A stretch of 64,000 bases of DNA from Spongiibacter tropicus DSM 19543 (GCF_000420325.1 NZ_ATUS01000006.1:154171-218170); one strand, 5' to 3'. Shown: positions 36,352 through 45,696, numbered from the stretch's first letter. Numbers and translations are program-made. The notes: a model not told the origin generated them from the sequence alone.

Positions 36352-39056
36352 GCCTGCGGAGCGGGGGTTTCAAGCGGCGCAGCGCCATCTGCGGGTGCTG
36401 TTCCCTCAGGGGCTGGGGGATTCAGCAGTTCGTCGGGAATCTCCTCGGCAGTGGGGATTTCGTCCAGCTCTCCGTCGCAGGCGCTGCCTGCATACAGCGC
36501 GCGTTTGACCAGTCCCTGAGCGAGCAGTGACAGCCCGCCGGTATAAATCGCGGCGCCGGTCGACAGACCGCCGGTGAACATGCCGCTGGGGTCCGCTTCC
36601 ACTCTGGGACGGCTGAACGTGCCGCCGAGGCGAACCAGGCCGGCCGCTGCGCCCACATTGATACCCACCCCTTTACGGGCAATCGGCGAGACGCCCAGCC
36701 GCAACTCTTCCTTGGCAAGATCGATGTGGCCGGTGCCGATGATTTTACTGCCATCGGTTTCCAGTGCGATGCCGTCCTCACTGACGAAGCGACCATTTTT
36801 CCCTTTAAAGTGCACCGCGACGCATTCAATGTCGGTGTTTTCCCGCTTTTCACTGAAAGGGTTAAGCTTGTCGAAGGTCTCGGTCAGTACGTCGCTCCCG
36901 ATCAGGTTAAGGGCGTTACCCTTGGCTTCCAGGTCGGTAATTTTGATGTCGAGCTGCCCGTCCAGTGAGCCGGCCAGTGCGGCGGGACTATTCCCCTTGC
37001 CGTCGAGTTTAATGCGGATTTTACCCTTGCCGTTGCGGATACCCGCCGCCTTTTCCAAACCGAGAGCACCGTAGTTGCTGCCATCAATTTTTAATTCGGT
37101 GCTGATTGTCGGCTGCTCTCCGTTGGCGTCGAGGCGGGCGCGGATAAAGGCTTCACCGCCGTCCACATAGAGTCGACTGTCGTCCAGTTGCAGCACGCCG
37201 TTATTCAGGGTGGGTTTGAGCTCCGCCTTGTTGATCACCAGATAGCCGGTATCGACGTCTTTCAGCGAAATGTCCAGCTCGGCATTCATCTGCTGAAGCG
37301 CATCGAGTACCAGCGGCTCCTTGCTGAGCAGCTTACCGTTCTTGGCGCTTTGGGTTTCGCTGCTTTTATCTTCGTCGGCCGTGTCTGCTGTCGCTGTGGC
37401 GTTCGGGTCCTGAAGGAAGTCCATCGAGGCATTGCTCAATGAAAGCTTGCCCTTCAGCAACGCCAGTTTATCCTCGTTGCCCGGCTGGTACGTCACGCTC
37501 AGCTCGGTGCTCTGCTCTCCCAGCTCGGCGCTGCCGGTCAGCCGATATTCGCCGTTGTCGGTTTCCACGTCGGCGTCTATTGCCAGTGCCCCGGCTTCCT
37601 GCCAGGGCAGCAGGGCCAGCGCCCAGACTTCCGCACTGCGCGGGGCTTTGGTGTCCAGTTTCAGACTGTTGCCGGGCAGGCCGTTCAGATTGACCTCGCC
37701 GTCGGCTTTCAGTGTCAGGGCCTGCTGGCGAAGATCCAGTGCCAACTTGGCGTCCGCCCCCTCCGTTTTTGTGGAGAGTGGCGTCAGCGTCAGCGTGCTG
37801 TCCAGGTCGGGAACGCGGCGATCGGTTGCTGTTTCAACAAGCTCTGCCGCTTTCAGTTTGACCTCTATGGCATCTTGAATGGCCACTTCGCTATGCAGCT
37901 CGCTGACTGTCCAGCCGCTGGCACTCAGTGCGGCGACATCCAGCGTGAGAGCCACTTGGCGATTGTCCATCCATGCCCAGTCCATGGGCGCCTCTGAATC
38001 ATCGTCGCCTGACTCAGCGGCTGGCGCTTCGCTGTTTTCGTCGTCCGGCGCGGGACTGAAGGCCGACAACAGTGCATCGATATCCAGTTTGGGGCTGCTC
38101 AGCAGGGCGCTGATGGTATTGAGGTCCGGTGACAGGCGCAGTTCTCCACTGAGCTGATTTTCTCCCACCGCCAGCTTCAGGGGCTTTAACTCATAGTCGG
38201 GCAGAATCGTCAGCGTGGTGCTGAGCCGACTGGGGGGCAGGGCCGGGGCGTCGATATCTGCCAGTGTCGCCAGTTGATCGAGCTTTTCAAGCTTCAGTGC
38301 CAGATCGATGCGGCTGCCTTCCAGTGTCGGGCCGAGATCGAGGCGGCCTTCACTGCTCAGCTCGGCATCGGCGTGGCTGAGGCTGAGGCTGTAATCCAGA
38401 ATGGCGGCCATCGGGTCGAAGAGAATAATGTCGCCGCGCAGGGTAAAGCGCTGCTTTCGGTAGTCCAGTTCCACGACCAGTTCGCCATTGCCCTGCTCCA
38501 GTCGTTCACCGCGAACTTCGGGCAGGGTCAGTTGATAATGCTCGCCATTGGCGCTGGTAAATTGCAGCTGCGTATCGCGCAGTAATATGTGGTCAAAGCT
38601 GAAATCGCCGGGCAGGGTAATGGGGGAGGGTGCTTCGCTTTGCTCGCTGTCCTCAGTGTCTGCCGTTTCGTCGGAGGACGCTTGCAGGGTTGCCGTCAGC
38701 CAGTTCACCTCGCCCTTGTCGTTGGTGGCTACCCGAACATTAAGGCCCTCGCTTTCGACGGCCCAGAATGGACCTTTGCGAAACGGTGAGGCCAGCAATT
38801 GCAGGGACAGGGAGTCCAGGGTGAGCAGCGTGGGCTCGGGCCAGTTGGGGTTGCTGATTTTCAGCCCGTCAATATTCAATCGCAGCGGAGAACGGTGTGA
38901 GTCAAGCGAGTCAATTTCAATGTCGAGCCCCGCGAAACGCTCGCCACCGGCGTGGATCGCACCGCGCAGCAGATTGGGTTTAATCAGAACCGTGGTGATG
39001 GCGGCCAGTATCAGCAGCAGGGTAATGCCGATACCCAGTAGAATTTTTTTCAACAT
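36348..39056 (-). CDS. AsmA family envelope protein
   Basis: A 902-residue protein anchored by one N-terminal segment (MLKKILLGIGITLLLILAA). A long periplasmic part is rich in beta-strands, with the C-terminal AsmA_2 region (GKGKIRIKLDGKGNSPAALAGSLDGQLDI). The sequence has an acidic insertion near residues 345-365 (DDENSEAP...). AsmA/TamB-like proteins are thought to carry phospholipids to the outer membrane. Its stop overlaps the rsmC stop by 4 bases (convergent). The C-terminal tail is Pro/Ala-rich. Confidence 0.85.
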   Translation of the reverse strand: MLKKILLGIGITLLLILAAITTVLIKPNLLRGAIHAGGERFAGLDIEIDSLDSHRSPLRLNIDGLKISNPNWPEPTLLTLDSLSLQLLASPFRKGPFWAVESEGLNVRVATNDKGEVNWLTATLQASSDETADTEDSEQSEAPSPITLPGDFSFDHILLRDTQLQFTSANGEHYQLTLPEVRGERLEQGNGELVVELDYRKQRFTLRGDIILFDPMAAILDYSLSLSHADAELSSEGRLDLGPTLEGSRIDLALKLEKLDQLATLADIDAPALPPSRLSTTLTILPDYELKPLKLAVGENQLSGELRLSPDLNTISALLSSPKLDIDALLSAFSPAPDDENSEAPAAESGDDDSEAPMDWAWMDNRQVALTLDVAALSASGWTVSELHSEVAIQDAIEVKLKAAELVETATDRRVPDLDSTLTLTPLSTKTEGADAKLALDLRQQALTLKADGEVNLNGLPGNSLKLDTKAPRSAEVWALALLPWQEAGALAIDADVETDNGEYRLTGSAELGEQSTELSVTYQPGNEDKLALLKGKLSLSNASMDFLQDPNATATADTADEDKSSETQSAKNGKLLSKEPLVLDALQQMNAELDISLKDVDTGYLVINKAELKPTLNNGVLQLDDSRLYVDGGEAFIRARLDANGEQPTISTELKIDGSNYGALGLEKAAGIRNGKGKIRIKLDGKGNSPAALAGSLDGQLDIKITDLEAKGNALNLIGSDVLTETFDKLNPFSEKRENTDIECVAVHFKGKNGRFVSEDGIALETDGSKIIGTGHIDLAKEELRLGVSPIARKGVGINVGAAAGLVRLGGTFSRPRVEADPSGMFTGGLSTGAAIYTGGLSLLAQGLVKRALYAGSACDGELDEIPTAEEIPDELLNPPAPEGTAPADGAAPLETPAPQA

Positions 39057-39171
39057 GATGATCGTCTTGTGTTGCCATTGCCGGTAGTGCGAGCCAACAG
39101 TGTGTAAGCTCGCAGGGCGATGTGCAATACAATAGCCCTCCTGTGTCTTATCTTAGCTCGCGGAATTCACC

Positions 39172-39876
39172 ATGCTTTGGCCCAGTTCTCTGCTTTCAGG
39201 TCGCCTGCTGCGACGCTACAAGCGCTTCCTCGCTGATATCGAACTGGATAACGGCGAAGTGCTGACCGTTCACTGCCCCAACACGGGGGCGATGACCGGG
39301 TGTGATTTGCCCGGCAGTCGCGTCTGGATCAGTCACAGCGATAATCCCAAGCGCAAATACGCGTACACCTGGCAGCTGGTCGAGGTGGCGGGACAGCGCA
39401 TCTGTATTCACTCTGCACTGGCCAATACGGTGGTGGCGGAGGCACTGGATGAGGGTGTCATTGGCGAATTGGCGGGTTATGAGGGCTATCGCCGCGAGCA
39501 GCGTTTAAAGGAGGGCAGTCGTGTGGATTTCCTTCTTCATGGCAAGGGACTGGCGGCCTGTGCACTGGAAGTAAAGTCGGTCACGCTGCATGTCGGTGGT
39601 GGCGAGGGGCGTTTCCCCGATGCCGTGAGCCAGCGCGCCCGACGTCACGTTCTGGGTTTGCAGGCCAGGGCGGAAACCGGTGAGGCGGCGGGATTGATGT
39701 TTGCCGTCTTGCATGAGGGAATTGAGTCGGTCGCGCCGGCGGCGGAGATCGACCCCGCCTATGCCGAAGCGCTGGCATCAGCCGCCAAGGCCGGCGTGAA
39801 GGTGCTGGCGTACCGGGCGAGTATTGATCCCGTTACGGGGATGCGTCTGACGACGGCGGTGCCGGTAGCGCTTTAG
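39172..39876 (+). CDS. sfsA: DNA/RNA nuclease SfsA
   Basis: A 234-residue protein of the SfsA family. Conserved features: RYKRFLADIELDNGEVLTVHCPNTGAM at the N-terminus, and the nuclease-like core SRVDFLLHG...CALEVKSVTL, FPDAVSQRARRH. E. coli SfsA was first linked to maltose metabolism and later shown to cut nucleic acids. A possible -10 (TACAAT, 39128-39133) precedes it. Its stop overlaps that of the Rieske gene on the other strand. Confidence 0.95.
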   Translation: MLWPSSLLSGRLLRRYKRFLADIELDNGEVLTVHCPNTGAMTGCDLPGSRVWISHSDNPKRKYAYTWQLVEVAGQRICIHSALANTVVAEALDEGVIGELAGYEGYRREQRLKEGSRVDFLLHGKGLAACALEVKSVTLHVGGGEGRFPDAVSQRARRHVLGLQARAETGEAAGLMFAVLHEGIESVAPAAEIDPAYAEALASAAKAGVKVLAYRASIDPVTGMRLTTAVPVAL

Positions 39877-40208
39877 CCCGCCTCGCTCAGAATTTCGTCC
39901 AGTAGCAGGGCGCCGTTTTCAACCCGGCAGCGCAGTGCTTGCAAGGCATCGCCGACACAGGGGCCGGATACGCACTCGCCGTTTTCAATCAGAAACAGCG
40001 CGCCGTGGGTGGCGCATTGAATCAGGGTTTCCTCCACGTCGAGGAACTGATCTTCCTGCCAATTCAGTTCGATACCGAGGTGCGGGCAGCGGTTGCGGTA
40101 CAGGTAGACCTCGCCGTGCTGTCGCACCGCGAACAGCGCGTGTCCTTCGTATTCCAGGCTCTTGCTGCCGGGGTCGGGAATATCCTCAATCTGGCACAGT
40201 GTGGTCAC
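39873..40208 (-). CDS. Rieske-type [2Fe-2S] ferredoxin
   Basis: A 111-residue soluble electron carrier or assembly protein. Cluster ligands are Cys41 and His43 (CPHLG) and Cys65 and His68 (CATHGALF). No membrane segment is present. It overlaps the patatin gene by 4 bases, so the two are co-translated. Which oxygenase or reductase it serves is unknown. No oxygenase gene is adjacent. Confidence 0.88.
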   Translation of the reverse strand: MTTLCQIEDIPDPGSKSLEYEGHALFAVRQHGEVYLYRNRCPHLGIELNWQEDQFLDVEETLIQCATHGALFLIENGECVSGPCVGDALQALRCRVENGALLLDEILSEAG

Positions 40209-41254
40209 AGGTCTTCATCTCCGGCGGGTTCGGGCGAGGCGATACCCAGCTCGCGCTCCCGGGCAAAGGCGTGGCGGATCGCGGGCAACATGCGATCGAC
40301 GGCCTCGCGGCCCTCGGCAATCGCTTCGGCGGCGCCACCGAAATCCAGCAATCCAATATGACCGAGTCGCGGCCAAAGCATTATGTCGGCGGGTTCCCCG
40401 GCAAGACGCGAGCGGGTAATCCGATCCTGCATAATATTGATAGAGCTCATCATGACCCCGAGGGTGCCCGGCGGCTCCGGCTTTTTCTCGGTCGGCGAAC
40501 GCCAGTTATTGGCGGCTTCCTTTACGCTGTTGGCAAAGCGAGAGAATGCCGCGGCGAATTGCGATTCCTCGTCACCATCGGGCAGGGGGGGCAGTTCGTC
40601 TTCGGACTCCTCTTCCTCTACCTGCTCTTCGGCTTTGCTGGTCTCGGGCGCGCGGCTGTCCCGGTCAACTTTGCGGCGTCCTACCAGATCGCTGTTCAGG
40701 TCGACGCCGATAGTGATATCCGCGCCCAGTGCGCGGCATACAGAAACGGGCACAGGATTCACCAGTCCGCCATCAACCAGCCAGGAGTCGCGGTAGCGCA
40801 CCGGCGTCAAAATGCCGGGGATCGCCATCGAGGCCCGCACGGCATCCCAGATGGGGCCACGCTGTATCCAGACCTCTCGGCCCCGATACAAATCCGTGGC
40901 GACGGCGGCGAAGGGTAATGGCAAGTCTTCGATGTCGGGATTGCCGTACTCTGCCATAAAGTATTCGATAAGACGTGTCGCGTGGGCGACGCCACCGGCG
41001 GCGGTCAGGCTGACGCTCATGTAGTGAAAGACCTGGGTACTGCTCAACGATTGTATCCATTCAGAAAAATCGTTCAGATGCCGCGTGAGGTAGCAACCGG
41101 CGATCACCGAGCCAATCGATGTGCCCACAACAATGTCGGGGCGAATCCCCAGTTCTTCCAGACGCTGTATAACGCCGATGTGAGCCATACCCCGCGCTGA
41201 GCCGCTGCCCAGCGCCAAGGCAATTTTCTTACTGCTGCCTGTGTGTGATTCCAC
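40205..41254 (-). CDS. Patatin-like phospholipase
   Basis: A 349-residue lipid acyl hydrolase. Oxyanion hole GSGSARGMAHIGV near residue 17, nucleophile Ser in GTSIGS, and catalytic Asp in LVDGGLVNPVP form the Ser-Asp dyad. The C-terminal third is acidic, then basic (EEQVEEEESEDELPPL), and unlike the core. There is no signal peptide, so it is cytoplasmic or membrane-associated, as in RssA-like patatins. It is the first gene of a pair with the Rieske protein. Confidence 0.88.
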   Translation of the reverse strand: MESHTGSSKKIALALGSGSARGMAHIGVIQRLEELGIRPDIVVGTSIGSVIAGCYLTRHLNDFSEWIQSLSSTQVFHYMSVSLTAAGGVAHATRLIEYFMAEYGNPDIEDLPLPFAAVATDLYRGREVWIQRGPIWDAVRASMAIPGILTPVRYRDSWLVDGGLVNPVPVSVCRALGADITIGVDLNSDLVGRRKVDRDSRAPETSKAEEQVEEEESEDELPPLPDGDEESQFAAAFSRFANSVKEAANNWRSPTEKKPEPPGTLGVMMSSINIMQDRITRSRLAGEPADIMLWPRLGHIGLLDFGGAAEAIAEGREAVDRMLPAIRHAFARERELGIASPEPAGDEDL

Positions 41255-41342
41255 AGAATGCTCTCCCGGTTTTGCGGCGGTATCGTTGCCGGTAGTATGA
41301 TGCCACGACAGTAAACGGGCACGCTAATCAATACGGGCGGGA

Positions 41343-42080
41343 ATGAGCGACTACCAACTCAGTAAAGCGCTGCTGACCGGGCGCGATGATGCCGTTATGG
41401 TCGGGGTGTTGGACCGTCCGGTGCATCGTGCCCTGGTGGCACCGTTCCAGGCACTGCGTGACGATGCTGCCCGTGCCGGCTTTGACTTGCGCATCGTCAG
41501 CGGTTTCCGCAGTTTTGATCGCCAGTTGGCGATCTGGAATGCCAAGGCCAGCGGCCAGCGGACGCTGCTGGACAGTCGTGGTTGTGAACTTGCCTTTGAA
41601 ACGCTGGACGAATCGGCGCTGGTTGATTGCATACTGCGTTGGTCGGCGCTGCCCGGCGCGTCCCGCCATCACTGGGGCAGCGACATTGACGTGATTGATG
41701 CGGCCGCTGTGCCGGATGACTACGAAGTGCAGCTCACGCCCGCTGAAGTAAAAGATGACGGTCCCTTCGCACCCATGCATGACTGGTTGGACAAGCAGTT
41801 GAGCAACGGTGCCGGATACGGCTTTTTTCGGCCGTATAACGAAGATCGTGGCGGCATCGCGCCGGAGCGCTGGCACCTGAGTTACGCGCCACTGTCTGCG
41901 CGTTGTGAGGCGGCGCTGCGTCCCGCCGTTTTGCGGCAGCAGCTCGAAGACAGTGAATTGCTATTGAAGGCGAATGTACTGGCACGGCTGGATGAGCTGT
42001 TTCGCCGGTATGTGTCGGTGCCTGCTGAAGTCTACCCCTCGGCGTACGCACCACTGCTGGTGGAAGGAGAAAGGGAGTGA
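41343..42080 (+). CDS. M15 family D-Ala-D-Ala carboxypeptidase-like metallopeptidase
   Basis: A 245-residue VanY-like zinc peptidase. Metal ligands appear in SRHHWGSDIDV (H and D) and ERWHLSY (second His), with GFRSF as the conserved upstream motif. No signal peptide is visible from the chosen ATG. That is unusual for an enzyme acting on peptidoglycan, so either export is by another route or recycling muropeptides are the substrate. It is coupled to cysE by a GTGA overlap. Confidence 0.85.
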   Translation: MSDYQLSKALLTGRDDAVMVGVLDRPVHRALVAPFQALRDDAARAGFDLRIVSGFRSFDRQLAIWNAKASGQRTLLDSRGCELAFETLDESALVDCILRWSALPGASRHHWGSDIDVIDAAAVPDDYEVQLTPAEVKDDGPFAPMHDWLDKQLSNGAGYGFFRPYNEDRGGIAPERWHLSYAPLSARCEAALRPAVLRQQLEDSELLLKANVLARLDELFRRYVSVPAEVYPSAYAPLLVEGERE

Positions 42081-42868
42081 GTTTGACCGTAGAACAGCTT
42101 TGGACGGCGATGTTGGCCGAGGCGGAAGCCTTTGGGCGCAGCGAGCCGGTACTGGCCAGCTTCTACCATGCCAGCATCCTCAATCACGGCAGCTTTGCCC
42201 GTGCACTGAGTTTTCAGATTGCCTCCAAGCTGGGCTGCGACTCTGTGCCCGCCATGCTGATCCGCGATGTGGCCGCCGAGGTCTATGTGGCCGATCCCGA
42301 TGTGCTGGCCTCGGCGGTCGCTGACATCTGTGCACACTACGATCGCGATCCCGCCTGCGACAACTACGGCATGCCGTTTTTATACTTCAAGGGCTTTCAG
42401 GCAATACAGGGCCAGCGTATTGCCCATTGGCTCTGGAGACAGGGGCGCGAATCTCTGGCGCTGTTTCTTCAAAACCGCATTGCAACGGTGTTTGATGTCG
42501 ATATCCACCCGGCTGCCCGCATTGGCGCCGGTATCATGGTGGATCACGCCACGGGTGTGGTGATTGGAGAAACCGCGGTCATCGGCAATAACGTCTCCAT
42601 GCTGCACTCGGTTACGCTGGGTGGTTGCGGCAGTGGCCGCGGGCCCCGACACCCGCAGATTGACGACGGGGTGCTGATTGCTGCCGGTGCCAAAGTGCTG
42701 GGCAATATCCGCATTGGTGAGGGCGCCAAAATTGCTGCCGGCAGTGTGGTGCTCAATGCCGTGGCGCCACACACCACCGTTGCGGGCGTTCCCGCTCGGC
42801 CTGTGGGCACGACGTCCAAAGACATTCCCGCCTTGAATATGGATCAGCAGATCAACGGCGACGGCTGA
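42077..42868 (+). CDS. cysE: Serine O-acetyltransferase
   Basis: A 263-residue enzyme that acetylates serine, the first committed step of cysteine synthesis. The alpha-helical N-terminal domain (residues 1-140) leads to left-handed beta-helix hexapeptide repeats (IGAGIMVDHATGVVIGETAVIG, split over several turns). The catalytic HPQIDDGV region follows. The GTG start is embedded in AAGGGAGTGAG with the ribosome site inside the upstream gene. Coupling to an M15 peptidase is not a common arrangement. Confidence 0.93.
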   Translation: MSLTVEQLWTAMLAEAEAFGRSEPVLASFYHASILNHGSFARALSFQIASKLGCDSVPAMLIRDVAAEVYVADPDVLASAVADICAHYDRDPACDNYGMPFLYFKGFQAIQGQRIAHWLWRQGRESLALFLQNRIATVFDVDIHPAARIGAGIMVDHATGVVIGETAVIGNNVSMLHSVTLGGCGSGRGPRHPQIDDGVLIAAGAKVLGNIRIGEGAKIAAGSVVLNAVAPHTTVAGVPARPVGTTSKDIPALNMDQQINGDG

Positions 42869-43027
42869 CCCCGCTTTTTGAACCCAGATCACGGAATTCG
42901 GCATAGCGGCTTGATTATTTCGTCAGAGCGGTTAGATTACACATGTTTTGTATTGTGACGTTGCGCAGTTGCCTGCAGCGTTGTCGACTGACCCCATAAT
43001 AAGAAAAGCAAAAAAGACGAGGTGCTT

Positions 43028-43507
43028 GTGAGCGTTAAGCTACTGGATAACAAGGCTTTTTACGGCTACAGAGTACGCCGTACCGTTGCCGGCGAACTGT
43101 ATCAGGAATATTTTTCGCTGAAAAAAGACGGCAAGCGACTGGATGGTCGTGCCATGAAAGTTGTGGAAAAGGAAGCCATTGCCCGGGATGAAGAGCTAGA
43201 AGCCCAACAGCGACGCTTTTTGGAAGAAACCAAGGAAGACCGCTGTTTCAAACCGGACGGTACGGTTCGCGGCATCAGCTATCTGCTGAAAACGGAGAAG
43301 AGTGGCAATCTCACCCCTATTTTTCAGGTGGGCGTTGCCTCTAAGCTGGAAAACAAAACCGTGTGTACCAGCTTCTCGCTCAATGCGCATGGCAGTGAAG
43401 AGGCCTGGCAGAAGGCGGTTGAAGCCTACGCGAGACACAAATCCATTCACAAAAACTCCAAACTGTATCAGCGCCTGCTAAAGGCCAAGCCCAACGTCGC
43501 CAGCTAG
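43028..43507 (+). CDS. Hypothetical protein with two AP2-like repeats
   Basis: A 159-residue protein of unknown function with no signal peptide. Each half has three short strands and then a helix. The first reads FYGYRVRRTVAGELYQEYFSLKK, split by Gly and Asp turns. The second ends FQVGVASKL then TSFSLNAHGSEEAWQKAVEAYARHK. This strand-strand-strand-helix form with a conserved Phe and Ala-rich helix resembles AP2-type DNA-binding repeats, but I cannot confirm it. GAGG lies five bases before the GTG at 43028. A possible TTGATT-16-TAGATT promoter sits at 42911-42938. Confidence 0.65.
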   Translation: MSVKLLDNKAFYGYRVRRTVAGELYQEYFSLKKDGKRLDGRAMKVVEKEAIARDEELEAQQRRFLEETKEDRCFKPDGTVRGISYLLKTEKSGNLTPIFQVGVASKLENKTVCTSFSLNAHGSEEAWQKAVEAYARHKSIHKNSKLYQRLLKAKPNVAS

Positions 43508-43510
43508 ACC

Positions 43511-44536
43511 TCAGGCCGCCAGCAGGCGGTCCAGGCTGCGCTGGCGAAGCGGTTTGACGGCGGCCACCGCCAGCAGCAGCAAAGAGCCAATCGCTATCCA
43601 TTGCGGCAACATGGCGCTGTGGCTGCCGTGGGCAACCGCAATTTCCCAGCCGAACTGTGCGATCAGGGCGTCCAGAATCAATCCCGCGGCAATGCTGAGC
43701 GTCGATACCGTACCGAGGTAGGCGATCAGCGCTCGCTGTCCCAACTCCTTGTAGACCATGCCTACGGCTGCAATATTGCTGGCGGGGCCCGCCAGCATGA
43801 AGACCAGTACCGCACCCGGAGAGACCCCTGCAAGCAGCAGGCCCGCCGCGATCGGCGTTGAGGCGCTGGCGCAGATGTACATGGGAATGCCGATCAGCAC
43901 CATCACAATCATTGCCAGCGGACCGCGTCCCCATTCGGCCAGCCAGGCCTCGGGCACGAAGGTCTGAACGGCCGCGGCAAAGAACATCCCGACCAGCAGC
44001 CAGGGCAGCATATCTTCCAGCAGACGTCCGAAGGTAAAGCTCAGTCCCTGCTTCCAACTGGTTTTGGATGCGGCTTCGGCTTTCTTGCTGCTGCAACAGC
44101 AGGATTGCTCCTCTTGCTGTTTGACCGGGGCACTGTGGTCGGCCCAGCCGGTAAGCAGACCTGCGGCTATTGCGTTAATCACGGCAACGACAGGGCGAGC
44201 GATGGTCAGCACAGGACCGAGCAGCCCATAACTCAGGGAAATCGAGTCGACGCCGGTTTCCGGTGTGGAGATCAGGAACGACGTGGTGGCCCCCTTGGAG
44301 GCGCCAGCCCGTCGCAGCCCCAATGCCACCGGCAGAACGCCACAGCTGCACAGTGGCATGGGGGCGCCCAGCAATGCGGCCTTGACCACCGGGCCGACGC
44401 CGGGTCCGCCGAGCTGTTTCTCGAGCATCGCCGTGGGCAGCCAGGCTTTCATCAAACCGGCGAGAATCAGACCGAAGACCAGCAGGGGCGCGGCGTCCAG
44501 GCTGAGCAGGTAGAGGTTTTCCAGAAATGCCATCAT
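43511..44536 (-). CDS. SO_0444-type Cu/Zn efflux permease (DUF318)
   Basis: A 341-residue inner-membrane permease with about nine hydrophobic segments. Family signatures: GAPMPLCSCGVLPVALGLRRAGASKGA and STPETGVDSI in the first half, and ASTPIAAGLLLAGVSPGAVLVFM in the second. A cytoplasmic loop is cysteine- and lysine-rich (EEQSCCCSSKK) and is likely to bind metal. It overlaps the MerR regulator by 4 bases and shares its promoter. This matches the Cu/Zn efflux family. The metal specificity is inferred. Confidence 0.88.
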   Translation of the reverse strand: MMAFLENLYLLSLDAAPLLVFGLILAGLMKAWLPTAMLEKQLGGPGVGPVVKAALLGAPMPLCSCGVLPVALGLRRAGASKGATTSFLISTPETGVDSISLSYGLLGPVLTIARPVVAVINAIAAGLLTGWADHSAPVKQQEEQSCCCSSKKAEAASKTSWKQGLSFTFGRLLEDMLPWLLVGMFFAAAVQTFVPEAWLAEWGRGPLAMIVMVLIGIPMYICASASTPIAAGLLLAGVSPGAVLVFMLAGPASNIAAVGMVYKELGQRALIAYLGTVSTLSIAAGLILDALIAQFGWEIAVAHGSHSAMLPQWIAIGSLLLLAVAAVKPLRQRSLDRLLAA

Positions 44537-44964
44537 CGGGCGCGCTCCATTGCGGGCTCTTCAGGTTCTAGGGCGTGAAGAATGCTGCAGTGGTCGGCGG
44601 GGACATCGCCGCCACAGCAGGCGTGAACGACTTTGCTCAGTGCGTCGCGCATGGCTTGCAGTTCGGCAAGTTTGCGATCGACCTGAGCCAGCTTGCTCTC
44701 GGCAATGCTACGCACGTCGCCGCAGGAGTTGGCGGTGGGATCAACGCGAATTGCCAGCAATTCGCGAATATCCTCCAGGCTGAAGCCCATGGTTTTGGCG
44801 CGGAGAATAAAGGCCAGTTGGCGCTCAGATTGATGGTTGTAAAAACGGTAGCCGTTGCCGCTGCGCCCGGTGGCCTGAAGCAGGCCCTCGCGCTCGTAGT
44901 AGCGCAGTGTTTCCACGCTGCAGCCCAGGCGGTTAGCGAGTTCGCCGATACGAAGTTGACTCAT
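44533..44964 (-). CDS. MerR family metal-responsive regulator (CadR/ZntR-like)
   Basis: A 143-residue dimeric activator. The winged-helix N-terminus reads LRIGELANRLGCSVETLRYYEREGLL. A long dimer helix follows. Metal-binding cysteines lie in ANSCGDV and in the C-terminal HACCGGDVPADHCSIL, the Cd/Pb/Zn-type arrangement. AGGAG lies six bases before the ATG at 44964. A longer start 33 bases upstream is less likely. It sits upstream of the permease gene in the same operon, with its operator just before it. Confidence 0.92.
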   Translation of the reverse strand: MSQLRIGELANRLGCSVETLRYYEREGLLQATGRSGNGYRFYNHQSERQLAFILRAKTMGFSLEDIRELLAIRVDPTANSCGDVRSIAESKLAQVDRKLAELQAMRDALSKVVHACCGGDVPADHCSILHALEPEEPAMERAR

Positions 44965-44996
44965 GGTGCGCTCCTGAAAGTGGGGAACATGGGCCA

Positions 44997-45028
44997 AGCA
45001 TAAACCTTGTAGATTACTATAGGGTCAA
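44997..45028 (-). promoter_or_regulatory. MerR-type promoter/operator of the metal efflux operon
   Basis: On the minus strand TTGACC (-35, 45023-45028) and TATGCT (-10, 44997-45002) are separated by 20 bp, longer than normal, as required for MerR-type activation by DNA distortion. The spacer holds a 22-bp imperfect dyad (ACCCTATAG...CTACAAGGT). It starts about 33 bp before the regulator's ATG. Confidence 0.78.
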
Positions 45029-45065
45029 GGGTTGTCCGGTGGAAAGAGGCAAATTGTCGCGGCCC

Positions 45066-45105
45066 AAAAAAAAGCCCGGCAGACCTCGCGGTGTGCCGGG
45101 CTTTT
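45066..45105 (-). terminator. Rho-independent terminator of ppa
   Basis: A 12-bp perfect stem (45070-45081 with 45094-45105) with a 12-base loop. Read on the minus strand, it is followed by a run of T. It lies 14 bp after the ppa stop. Confidence 0.82.
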
Positions 45106-45119
45106 GCGTGGTGTGTCGC

Positions 45120-45647
45120 TTAGCCTTTATAGGCTGCAGCGGCTTTTTCCACTTCGGCCATGGCTTCGGCGCTGCCTGCCCAGCCGTCAACTTTCACCCA
45201 CTTGCCTTTTTCGAGGTCTTTATAGTTCTCGAAGAAGTGCTCGATTTGCTGGATCAGCAGCTCGGGCAGATCAGAAGGCTCTTTGACGTCTTTGTACAGT
45301 ACGCTCAGCTTGTCGTGGGGAACGGCCAGCAGTTTGGCGTCCTGGCCAGCTTCGTCGCTCATGTTCAGGATGCCGATAGGACGGGCGCGAATCACAGAGC
45401 CGGGAACCACGGGGTAAGGGGTAACAACCAGTACATCCAGTGGGTCGCCATCTTCAGACAGGGTGTTGGGGATGTAGCCGTAGTTGGCGGGGTAGAACAT
45501 CGGGGTTGCCATGAAGCGGTCAACCATCAGTGCGTCGTAATCCTTGTCGATTTCGTACTTGATGGGGCTGCTGTTAGCGGGGATTTCGATGGCAACAAAG
45601 ATGTCGTGTGGCAGCTCTTTGCCTGCCGGAATAGAGTTGTAGCTCAT
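45120..45647 (-). CDS. ppa: Inorganic pyrophosphatase
   Basis: A 175-residue cytoplasmic family I enzyme that hydrolyses pyrophosphate. Conserved active-site sequences: [38 protein letters not shown] and [18 protein letters not shown]. The length equals that of the E. coli enzyme. A sigma-70 promoter (45697-45726) and a terminator frame it. It is divergent from mpl. Confidence 0.97.
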   Translation of the reverse strand: MSYNSIPAGKELPHDIFVAIEIPANSSPIKYEIDKDYDALMVDRFMATPMFYPANYGYIPNTLSEDGDPLDVLVVTPYPVVPGSVIRARPIGILNMSDEAGQDAKLLAVPHDKLSVLYKDVKEPSDLPELLIQQIEHFFENYKDLEKGKWVKVDGWAGSAEAMAEVEKAAAAYKG

Positions 45648-45696
45648 GGTGGTCGTCCGTTTCTTGTGAGATTGCGGGGTTGAAAAATTCGCGAGG

